A stretch of 64,000 nt of DNA, from contig OX579637.1 of the NCBI GenBank assembly GCA_951230915.1, forward strand, positions 9,672,001 to 9,736,000, written 5' to 3'. The notes under the pieces were generated by a model. That model worked only from the letters and a program-made list of their open reading frames with translations. It had not been told where the DNA came from and searched no databases. The position numbers and the translations under genes were made by a program. Positions 23,851-34,625 of this stretch are shown piece by piece. This DNA comes from Antitrichia curtipendula (taxonomy: Eukaryota > Streptophyta > Bryopsida > Hypnales > Leucodontaceae). Every line of letters starts with the position of its first letter. Positions within the stretch are counted from its first letter, which is position 1.

Positions 23851-26800
23851 ATGAATGCAATGGGAAATCAACGAAGGCAAACAAAAGAATCGGAACCATG
23901 GTATAATTTCTTTGATAATGGGAATAAAGTGAGCTGTGTTTTTTGTAATGCGACATTCAGCTATAAATGCAAGCGCGCGTTTGCTCACTTTGGATATGGC
24001 GCGAAGTCCGAGAGGTCAATTTGTCTTAGTGCGCTGCGAGTTGTGGGCCATCAATTTGCAAATTGTGCAAACTTTGTCCCGCAATGATTGAGCCCCGAAG
24101 ACATGTATGAAGGAGAATCAATTTTGGGTGGTCCATCGAGAGCAACTCTAGTTGCAAATTCAAGCCAATCCACTCAGAACGAAGTGACGGAAGGGGGCCC
24201 CGGTAGAGACCAAGCTGAAGAGGTTACTCTCCCTGATGGGAATGATCCAATATAGAGGTCCCAAAGTCTTGCTGCATCAAATTCCACGAGATTTGGGACA
24301 TTACTTCAGCAACGCATGAAGGATGCTTTAAATATTGCAAAGAGGAAGGAGTTGGATGACAAGTGGACATCGTTTTTTTACAAGGCAAATGTGCCATTTA
24401 ATGTGGCAAGGAATCCAGCCTTTATTGAGGCTGTGAAGGCAACCTCAGTGGCAAAGTTTGACTACAGTCCACCTTCTTATCATCAATTCAGGACTAAGTT
24501 GATTGAACCCAAAAGGTTGCAAATCGAGAAGCAAATCGAAACCAAAGTTGGTTTTGCAGTGAAGCATTATGGAGTGTCAATATGCACTGATGGTTGGAAT
24601 GACGTAAATCGGAGACCCCTAATGAATGTGATGATGTTGTGCCCTAATGGTGATGTATTTTTGGGGTCCATTGACACTACCGACAACAAAAAGGACATGC
24701 GCTATGTAGCGGACCAGATGAAAGTATTCATTGAGAAAGTGGGTTCGAAACACGGGACGCAGGTGTGTACGGATAATGCAAGGAACATGCTTGGGGCATT
24801 GGACGATATTGTTCACACGTACCCCCACATTTTCAAGCAGGGTTGCATGGCACATGCCTTGGATCTCATGTTGGAAGATTGGGCCAAAGTACCTGAATTC
24901 AAAGATTTAATTGAGAGGGCAAGAAGATTATGCCAGTACATTCGAAACCATCATGCAACCATGTCTGCTTTTCCAGAGTTGAGTCCGAACCTTTAGCTCG
25001 TAGTGCCAAACGAAACCCGCTTTGCTTGTAATTTCCTCATGTTGCACCGACTGGAGAAACTTTGAGGAATACTACTACGGTTAAAAGACCATGTGCACGT
25101 TCAAACTACTTTGATGGTCTGCAAAACAGACAGAATGGACCGCAAGCAGCTACGACTGCTCGTAATGTGGTGTCAACTATTGAAGATGTGGGCTTCTGGC
25201 AACAATGCGTGAATTACGTACACATGATTGAAGACGTGTTGAAGGCATTGTGCATATTTGATGGCAAAGAACCAGCTATGAGTTGGGCGTGGCTCGTAAT
25301 GCACAATTTGAGAAGCCATGTGTTTTCTTTAAGAGAGCCACCCTTCAACCTACGAGATGACATAGCCACCACCATGGAAGAGTCTTTCCAAATGAGGTAG
25401 GACATGGTCTTTACGGATGTTCACTACGCCGAGGCCCTTCTAAATCCGTATCTCTTGGATAACATGGTGCTTAGGGCTGATGGAGTTGCCCTCCGTACAT
25501 TGTACCAAGTCATCCACAAAATGGCGAATGTAGTGGGTGTACAGTTTAACGACGTGCTGGTGGAATTAATAGAATTTGAGGAGGGCACGGGGCCATATAG
25601 TGCTGCGGAGACACCTGGCTTCCGAGCAACACAGATGATTCCCCACCAATGGTGGCACAGGGTTGGAGATCGAGCACTATCTAAGATTGTCGTGCATATT
25701 TTAGCATTGACATGTTCAGCATGCTCGTGTGAAAGGAATTGGAGTATGTATTCCTTTGTCCACAACAAGGTCCGGAATCGGTTAGTCCCCAAGAAGGCTG
25801 AGTCATTGGTATATATTTATACCAATAACCGTGTACTTCAGCAAAGACTGGGGGCTGATCCGGTTTGTTGGTACGATGCTAATATCTACTCGGAGGATTC
25901 TGACCCAGATGCCCTTGGCCCCATTCCGATAGATGAACGCAATCGTGAATTTGATGTACTGGTAGCTAACGAAGAGGTTGATGTGGAAGCAAACCGAGCA
26001 CCCCAAGAGTACCGACCAAATCCAGATTTGTGGAGGGCGGGGGCCGATCACCTCGAAGATGCTAGAAATTATTACAGAGATGATGATGAAGTGGAAGAAG
26101 AAGTCTTCCATGGTTGCTAGGGCCCTTTGGGATCCGATCCTCACCAAAGTCCTCCTCCCCCAGGCCCTCAAAATCCAGTTCTTCCGGAAGTACAACCTCT
26201 GCCTTCGGAGAGTGATGATCTGGATGTGATGGACCCCAATGATGATAATGGTTCCTCCCACAATGACGATGACCTCCCTCTAGAAAATGAAGGGGAAAAT
26301 GGACCTGGAAATGGCGGTGGAAATCTGAGGAACAATGCAATTCAGAATACTGAAGGATCTGTTTGCAATCGTGATGGTAGTAGGAGGCCTGGAAGAGTGA
26401 GTGGTCGCGATCGTAGTAGAGTTGTCGAAGGGCAGCATGGCCAGAACATTGGAAATATAGGAATGGCACAACTGATCGCAGGAAATGTCAGGGGGGGTCC
26501 TGTAGCGGGAGCAAGGCATTTTGACCCTGAACGTTTAGATCCCAGTGATGTTTTTGCGTTTATTGACCCGCTTGAAGATTGAGTCCGTATACCCCCACCG
26601 ATTGCAGTGCGTACTGTTCTTTCTAACCGGAATACACCGGTGCAACATTTCCTTAACCCTTCTTCTCCCGCAACTTTGAGCATTCACCGTCAACCTTCTT
26701 AAGAAGGGCTAGGTTCAGTGGAAAATGTTGAATTGACGCCTCGAAGCATTTCAGATGTTACAAGGGGTGGTAGACCCCCTACCGCTCCTCGACCTGTAGT

Positions 26801-27383
26801 TCACCATATTATGGGTGAATATCAACAAGGACGTGGAAGGACTACCGTCCATAGAAGAACAAGGGGTCGTGCAAGGACCAGAGATGGTGCTGGGATTAGA
26901 GGTCGTGGTATTAGAGGTGGACGAATCAACAATAAAGCGTCATCGTCTAGGCCTTCTAAACGCCCTCTCCTAGGAATTAGGGTCAGAGACCAGAACGTGG
27001 TGATAGAGCCATTTTTGAATACGTATGTTCTAGGACCAACTTTGTCCATTCCAGCGTATGTCGTTCCTTGAGTACAAGGAGGCCCCACTATAATTTCTGG
27101 CACGGAGGACCCTAGAGCTCAACGACATAAGAGGTTTAAACGCAGTCGTAGGCATGGTGAATTAGTTGTGGAGCTTCAAAATGAGAACTCCGAAGTAGAA
27201 GGTCACTACACCACAAATGGTGACGATGGAGGAAATGAATGTGGAGCTAGTGAAGGCGGTGATGATGAAGACGACCTTGATTGTGATGAGGCACCAACAG
27301 ATGATGATGTGGTCATTCGAAATGCTGCATTAGGGGGTCCGGGTATACAAGAAGTCCGCAGATCAAGCCGTTTCAACAATTGA
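23851..27383 (+). pseudogene. hAT transposase, copy 1 (BED, DUF659, dimerisation domain, long tail)
   Basis: Domains in order: a BED zinc finger (WYNFF, CVFC, AHFGYG; first 55 codons); a DUF659/RNase-H-like core with CTDGWND and VCTDNARNM carrying the expected first two catalytic aspartates, and GCMAHALD matching the CxxH insertion motif; then the hAT C-terminal dimerisation region (ALTCSACSCERNWSMY) with the glutamate-bearing block. Stops include TGA 24,085, a TAG near 24,256, TAG 24,994 and TAG 26,118, plus a frameshift near 25,040-25,070. Past the dimerisation domain the same frame continues for more than 400 codons to 27,383: acidic, then RG-rich (RTRGRARTRD, IRGRGIRGGR), then acidic, ending EVRRSSRFNN. 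Total length near 1,180 codons is well above the 600-800 usual for hAT. The tail is broken by stops at 26,580, 26,699 and 27,069. Both the function and the loss of it are clear. Confidence 0.85.
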
Positions 27384-27854
27384 GGGGCACCTCACACCAT
27401 CTGTAGATCTTCATTCATCGTTAGTTCAAGACAGTTGCACCAATTGAAACATGAAGTAATGAAGATCTACAAGAACAAGAAGGAGGGTTTGAGATAACCA
27501 ATGGAAGCGGAGGCGCATCTTGAAAGTATAGATTGATTGTGTTGTGAAATTGTTATTGTACTAAACATCACTTGAAATTTATAAATGTTATTGGTTATCT
27601 GAAATAACAAAGTCTCCAAATCTCCAATTGTGTTTGCAAAATTATTACATTTGCCATGCATGTAGACTTGTATATGATTTGATTTCCAAACCCTTATACA
27701 GTTGTATCCTTAAATTCATAAACCAACCTTTTTGAAGATGACTACAAAGAAATCTGTGTGTATTGAATATGGATTTGAAACACTTGTAGCCACTATTTTT
27801 CAAAATAAAGTCTTAGACATGAACCTGGAAAAGTAGAACTTCTACTTCATTTGA

Positions 27855-28076
27855 ATTAAACTGCAGCGTCTCCGCCCTGACGAATCCATCCGCGCCCTGT
27901 AAAGTCCTCACCCTGACGATGACGTCCGCGCCCTGATTCCAGCATGGACTGCCACCGTGGCAGCGAGTTGTCAATTGGAAAATTGGAAAAATGAAAGGCG
28001 TCTGGGTTGTCTGAGACGTCCGGTTGTCCGGTTCGGTTCGCCCGTTTGTCCGTCCCGTCCGATCACCTGGACCTGT
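27855..28076. repeat. Right subterminal motif array
   Basis: CGTCTCCGCCCTGACG, TCCGCGCCCTG and GACGTCCGCGCCCTG variants, followed by ACGTCCGGTTGTCCGG and CGCCCGTTTGTCCG. The direction is opposite to that of the left array, so the two ends are mirror images. Confidence 0.7.
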
Positions 28077-28093
28077 CCACTATGACAATCCTG
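28077..28093 (-). repeat. Right terminal inverted repeat
   Basis: CCACTATGACAATCCTG, the inverted partner of 10,415-10,431 with one mismatch. Confidence 0.9.
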
Positions 28094-28101
28094 CTCCTAA
28101 G
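28094..28101. repeat. Right 8-bp target site duplication CTCCTAAG
   Basis: Exact copy of 10,407-10,414. Confidence 0.9.
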
Positions 28102-31100
28102 GCCTTATAAAACCATTAGCTATTTTGTTGCAAGAGACTCGTTTAGGCTTCGTGTTCAATGTGGTAACATGGATAAAAACAATCAAATGCAGAAGCTACA
28201 TACAGGGATACTTACTTTAAAGAAGAAAAATAAAAAATACAATAAAGTGGCAAGAAATTTTAGCATCATGGAAGCTTTGTTTACTGACATATTAAAAGAA
28301 TTTGTGGTGTTGATCTTCTTGGCATTCCAGTGACTTCATAATCTCCAAACTTTATCTACAACATCTATAATTTGAAAACAAAAACAAACTTTTGAGTCAT
28401 GCACGACTCTAGTCACTCTACTCTTCAAATCCAAGTTTGGTAACAAAAAAGTGTCAAAACAATCTTTACAACCCCCTAGGTATATTTGTATTTTGAGAGC
28501 TTTCCACTAATATATATCACTGCTAGTCCTAAATGTGTTCAAATAGGCTTCCACTTTCACTTAGCAAATGCATTGGGCAAATATCCAATTCTATTGATCA
28601 ATTTTATTAATATCCTCTAGTCAAAGTCTTTGCTTATTATTAAATATATATTTATTATAAACTTGAACTATGTGCTCAAGAAATCTAGTGTTAGTCCCCA
28701 ATTGAAGGAGTCCACAAAATTGTAAAGTAGATTCAAGATTTTTTTTCTTATTGTAGACACAATCTTAATCAAAAAGACTTCATGCCTCACCTTTTGCATT
28801 CAATCCTACATTCAAAATCCAACCTTCATGGTTCACTTTCAAATGTGATTTTTCTTTTATCTTGCAATTGTATGAAATGAATTGTTGCCAACAACTAGGC
28901 CTATTGGTAGGATGACTTACAATTAGCCTACAATAGAATGGCACCCTTCCGTCCATAATGCATCTAGTCTAACCCACTGGCTACAAACCTAGGCAACACC
29001 AAAACATTGCGAGTGTAACAAATTATGAATGTAAACTTTGAAAGCCTTTTGTGGAGAGAATTATCTATACTAACTCATGTAAAGTTTACAATTCTATTAG
29101 AAGCAAATGCATCTACAATACTACTATACCATGACTCTATATCCTAACAATGGGCTTGAAGTCAATAATGCATTATGGTTTTCTTTTGTACCAGAAAAGC
29201 CAATGAATTTATTTGCTTTAGAATCCAAAAAAATCTAAGACTTGACCTTGGTTTCATCTTCCACCCAAAAAATTGATAAAGGTTCAACAATGTTGTAAGC
29301 CTCTTTGTCTTCCTTGTAAGTCTATCATGCATTTAAACAAATTAGTATATTCACTTGGAATGAATATAACTCCATTTGTTGGATTCTATAATAGTTTTGT
29401 ATTTGTTTCGACAAAATTCATCTGGAATAATCACAAATTCATCTATCCCAGTAGATCTCTATAGTTTGCAAAAATACCACGTTATTAGCTCTCCATTGAC
29501 ACCTTTGCTTTTACCAATTGATGTTGGCAACAAAATCCTTTAAAAAATTCCCATAGAGCAGGTTTGCCACCAAAGGCATTTATATGATGGCATTCAAGAT
29601 ATTGTTGCAAAATCCAAAGACGCCTTTTTGATTAAAGAGTTCTAGTGAAATGGCCTTTAGCAAAGATTTACTCATTTTTAGAATAGCAAATCTATCTTTG
29701 TAAGCCAAATGTGCAACTCCAAATTCTTTTAGTTTCTTTTGAAGTTCCAACTATAACTTTCAACCTCTAAGACTTGCAAATACATTAGAAGATTTTTGAG
29801 GCCTTTAAAATATTGTGAGTTTCCAAATTGTGGAGAACGTAGGAACAACACCAAATCAACAATTTGATGTGGTTGGGACACAATCAAGTTAAATATATTT
29901 AAATAAATATATTTTTAAATATATATTTAAAAAAAGTTTAATTTAAATCTTTTAATAATTTGATAACATTGTAGTAGTTTGCAACAAGGGAAGCAACTTG
30001 AAACAGTCTCTTAGAGGCTTCAAATCCCCTCAAATAATCTAATCTTCTACCAACTCTATTTTTTCAAGTATCCCTTTTGTTGATGACAAAGGCAAACATG
30101 TTTACTTTCATTATGAAATAACGTTTCTACAGTGTTTATATACAAAAGAACATGTAAAGTGGGTGTAGGGATGATAGATATTGGATACCTACATGCATTT
30201 GTAGTATCTAAATATACCACAACAATTTTACATATCCTTTAAAGACAATTATCCAATTATCAAAGGCACCAATATGTAATTAGAACCAAGAAATGTATCT
30301 CATAGAGTTGTAACAACCCTTTCACATCGTAGACCATCCACCTTTTGTTACATCCACAAGTATTTTTCTAGTAATCCAAACACAACAGCCCTAATATAAA
30401 GCCAAGACTCATCAAATCTAAATCTTGATCTTCTATTGCAAAAGTGTAGTAAAGACTAGTCCCAAATTAGAACTAAACCAATTGTGCAGAATTGACTAAT
30501 TTGCAAGCACTTGTCTAGCAAAAAAAGGAGGACATCCTTTACAATACTCTTCAATGTTTCATGCTCAACTCATGTTACATGTTTAGTCCCTTTGATATGA
30601 TTTTGTAAGTTAGCCTCAAGGTTATTCTTCAAAGGCCATAGGTAGAAGAATCGGATAAAAGGAACTTTGAACATTAAATTTTGTACCAAAAGCACTTTTG
30701 TTTTCAGGCACCTGAATCTTCCATGACCTTGAAAGATTGCCTTTTTGCCACATCAACCGCTTTGTAAGTCTTCATTATTACTATGCCTTCTTTAAGTAAA
30801 CTCTTATGATGTGCAAATGTGAGCACAATAGGATTATTCTTAGTCATCTCAAATTGCAAATGAGATTCAAAAGCAATATCCTTTCTTCAAAATCAATTTT
30901 GTATATGCAAATTTGACACAACATGATTTTTTGGGAATTGGAGAAAAATTTATTAAAAAAAATCTTTGAATAATGTGAGCGCTTATTTACCCACCCTTGG
31001 TAAATAATCAAATATAATCAAGTTCTTGATAAATGGTAATTTATGGTTGATTTTATTTATGGATACCTAGTGTCAATCCATTGTGCCTTCCAAGCAAGGG

Positions 31101-33699
31101 ATCTTTTCTAATTCTTATTCATACGCATCTTGCAAGAGAACCAAGCAACACAAATCCAAATTGCAATGTTTATTCTAATTGGGCATACTAACTAGGCCGA
31201 TGTGGTTTTTTTAGTAAAGTTTGAGATAGTATAAATTTAACCATATAAGATGAGAGGGATTTATATGCCATTTCCAAAAACATAAAACTCAAAGTCATAC
31301 AATTTTCCTAGCAAAAGTTATGGGCGGATGAAGATTTAGCTTCCATAAGCCTATCTAAACTTCATCCATAGATTTAAACCCCTATTTCATTCCATTTTAC
31401 TTCAAATTTTTGACTCTGACTTTAGATTACCAACTTTTATCTAAATTTTAAGTTTGGTCTTGGATGAATGATTTTTATCAGATTTCATCCATATTCTAAT
31501 CTAAAGTTCATCCATTGATCACTCCTAGATGGTTAAGTGTTTTCTAAGGTAAAAGTAGTTTTGAACTCTACTAAGTTCCTTCTACCTATTTTTAAATCTA
31601 GTTTCCTTCTTTGATTACCTTATTCATTAGTTGTCTTTAACCTTATCCTACTTCTATGCTTTGGTACTTCTCCAATCAATTTACTAAATTTTGACTCTTG
31701 CTCACTAATCCTTGTAGATAATGATATTAGCTTTCCAGAATGTTAAGACACGTTCTAATTGGACCTTTCTACTAGGAATTATTGATGGATGAAGTTTGAC
31801 CGCTAATTGGTGTTTAAAACTTCATCCATTGATTACTACTAGCACTAATTTCAAAACTAATTTTAATTTTATTTTCATGTCCTAGATTATTTCTTCTAAC
31901 TAATTTCGTTCTCTTTGGTTACTCCTAAATGTTTTTCATCCAATTTAGGTGGTAAACTTCATCCACTAATTAATATCTTTCTCAATTCAACTCCAATTTC
32001 TAAGTGTAATACAATTTTGGAAATCTCTAACTAAGTTCTGCAAATTTATCTCTTTGATTCTTGGAAAAACCCTATTATAAACACTCTAAATTGGCCTTGT
32101 AGTTCAGCCCTACTTCTAAACATTCAATTTTGATAATTGAAAAGGAAGGGTTGTAATTAGTAACTTACCTCGTAATTGTCATAATTGTTGAGGTAGTCGT
32201 ACACTCCTTCAAATTCCCCATCATTTGCCATCCTTCAAGATTAATTGATATTTTCTGCCTACGGCTAAAGGAGGGTGAAAAATACAAGAATTCAACTTCT
32301 AAATCTCTCAAGTTCCCATCTCTTTCCCTTGTCTTTTCCTCTTTTCTTTCCTACTATTACTCTCAATTAATTTGTTGCCAAGGGTTGACTTTGAAATCCT
32401 AAATAATTGCAACAATTTCTAAACAATAATTGACTTTTGATATCTATAAGTCAATTATTATTCTATCTAAGTTTATCTGAGGGTTCTAAATGGATTTCCA
32501 AGATTTTCACCTAATCCCTTCAATTCTAAGACTTCTCTTTAGCTTCTAAACTACCCCTTCATTCTATCAATTGCGATTTGAGTGTGAGAAGTTTTATTTA
32601 TTAGCTTGTCTAAGTGTCTCTTCTTGTTTTTGAGCCTCTATTTTTCTTCTAAGATTGGTTTGTGACAATGAAAGGCTTGACTACTTAAGGTCTATACTCT
32701 AGTTTTCTCTCCCTTTATCCTTTTCTATACTACTCCTACATTCATTCTTTGGGTTTGATTTGTGCTTAGAGCTTGATCATATAAATTTTAGAACTTGAAT
32801 TTGCACCAAAAGCCAGTGGGAACTAGGCCTGGAGAGGTGTTGGTTGTGGACGGACGTTCTGGATTACAAGGCCTTGCAACTGAATGCAATTTGTGAACCA
32901 GGTATGCTTTTTGTATAGACGAGTTGACTCTGGCTTGGTTGGAAGAGCCTCCCTTTTGCAATCTGATTTTGATCTCTAGCCGAGTTGACTTGATCTAGCT
33001 TGGTCTGGAGAGCTAAGGCCTTCCCTTGCAACTTGATTTTTGATCTCTGGCTAGTTCTGAATTTTCTTGGAAGGTTTTCCCAAGCAACAGGCTTACTAAT
33101 ATCTTTCTGTAAAACTAGCACCAAGAATTTTCTCTCAAAGTTTGCACATTCAAGAACTAAGCCTTGTGTTCAAAATATCAAATAAAAATAAAATGGAGGC
33201 TCTGTGAACATCATTCCCGGTTTGGTCTTTTGAAGACTGATGTATGTGAACCAAGCATGTGCTAGACTGAGTATCGGCTGACTGGTACTGAAACTGGCCC
33301 GACTGGGCCACCTGAGTGCTGTCTAGCTGGGTCTGGTTCGAACTTCTAATGTTTTGGATCTTAATCCAAATCTTAAATGGTTGTTGCTCACCAATACTCG
33401 GATCTCCTTTAAAAGAAAAAAAACACGGAATAAATTTTGTCTAGATATGAAGCTTTGCTGTCTGGGGTGTTAAGCCTGATTTTTAAAGCACAAATTACAG
33501 ATAACTAAAGGAAAATTAGGTCCAAAGGCGAAGCTTTGCTGTATTTTTTAAAACACTTTAAGAGTCTAAGACAATTTCTAACACATGGGGTCAAAGCTTC
33601 GTTGTCTAAGGAGTTTTGGACAAAATCCTAGTACTTCCTAAAACCAACAAAGTCAAAGCTCCGCCGTCTTAGGGGATACAAGGAAAATGAACAAACGTT
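28102..33699. other. Gene-poor spacer between the two cargo elements
   Basis: AT-rich with no supported gene. A CTTCATCCATTGAT-like motif recurs irregularly between 31,330 and 31,980. From 32,830 to 33,060 a loose tandem (GAGTTGACT, GATTTTGATCTCT, CCTTGCAAC) is visible, and from 33,450 to 33,680 an AAGCTTTGCTGTC-like motif recurs about every 60-80 bp. None of these shows a function. Confidence 0.5.
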
Positions 33700-33703
33700 T
33701 TAA

Positions 33704-34621
33704 CCCCTAAAGGACTAGCATGCGATTTTTGTCAGTACAAAAAAATTTGGGCAGGTACTTGTGACTGGAGATTTTCATATTTTTGGCTGAAATTTTAATA
33801 GAAGGTGGGCGTGAGGAGTACCTTTCATATGCACTAAATTTCATGACATTTGGAAATAGGAATCAAAAGTTATGGCCAAATATTTTACTTTTTTTTGTAA
33901 CTGGGCAGTCTAGGCAGATCAGAAAAAATCACTTTTTTCAAAAATAAATTTGAAATTGGTTTTTTAGAGTTATATATATACGTAGAAAGCTTTGAATCAT
34001 TCCATTTCAACCAATGAATCAAAAGTTATGAGGAATTTTAGTTTGCGGGCAGTTATAGATTCTCTACTCTAAAATAAACTTTGAAGTTGTTTATTTAACT
34101 CAATTTTTAATATTTTTTTAACTTTTTTTTCATAGGATGTAGGTTGTTTATTACAACATTACAACCATTGGGATTTACATTTTTCAATTCCATAATTAGA
34201 TTCTTAACAATTTAGTATTTGGGATCATTCTCTACTTCTTGCTACTTACTGTTTTTTTTATATGTTGTACAATATCAAATGATTTGAAAATTTTTAAGCA
34301 TGTAAATAATTTGCTTAGGAAAAAGAATTCAAAGATGCACCACCATTTTGGACATTTTTTTATACAAATGTGACCTTGTGAAGTGCAGCTGCCCTGTTTT
34401 TTGCAGGGACAAAATTTTTTTTTGCCAATTCAAATGCTAATATCTTCCAATCCGCATGGTGGAAAATTCTGAAATTTTTTCGACATCTTCTAAAACTAAT
34501 TTATTATAAGATCCTATGGTTACATGTGTCAAAAAAAAAATTTCAAAAATTTGGTTCTTGTACATAAAAATGGCAGTTTTGGAGTGTTTTTGGTGGTAAC
34601 ATAGTCATAGAACTTTAGGGG
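33704..34621. mobile_element. 918-bp element with CCCC ends and TTAA duplications
   Basis: The left edge is CCCCTAAAGGACTAGC, the inward-read right edge CCCCTAAAGTTCTATG. TTAA lies on both sides (33,700-33,703 and 34,622-34,625). It shares internal sequence, inverted, with 19,050-20,604: for example CCTTGTGAAGTGCAGCTGCC here and its complement there. No coding capacity; probably a piggyBac-type MITE. Confidence 0.6.
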
Positions 34622-34625
34622 TTAA

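Larger units (their letters stand above)
10415..28093 (+). mobile_element. Giant hAT transposon with kinase-like and RING-H2 cargo (copy 1)
   Basis: A 17,679-bp unit bounded by 17-bp terminal inverted repeats: CAGGGTTGTCATAGTGG at the left and, read inward, CAGGATTGTCATAGTGG at the right, with one mismatch. Flanks carry the perfect 8-bp duplication CTCCTAAG. CAGGG ends and 8-bp duplications are typical of hAT elements. In order it contains a motif array, a minus-strand kinase-like gene, a GC-rich divergent promoter, a RING-H2 gene, an AT-rich spacer holding a TTAA-flanked element, a motif array, the hAT transposase and a terminal array. Plant hAT elements such as Ac are usually 4-5 kb with one gene, so both size and gene content are unusual. 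All three genes carry stops or frameshifts, so this copy is probably no longer autonomous. A second copy from 38,042 has the same gene order. Confidence 0.88.
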
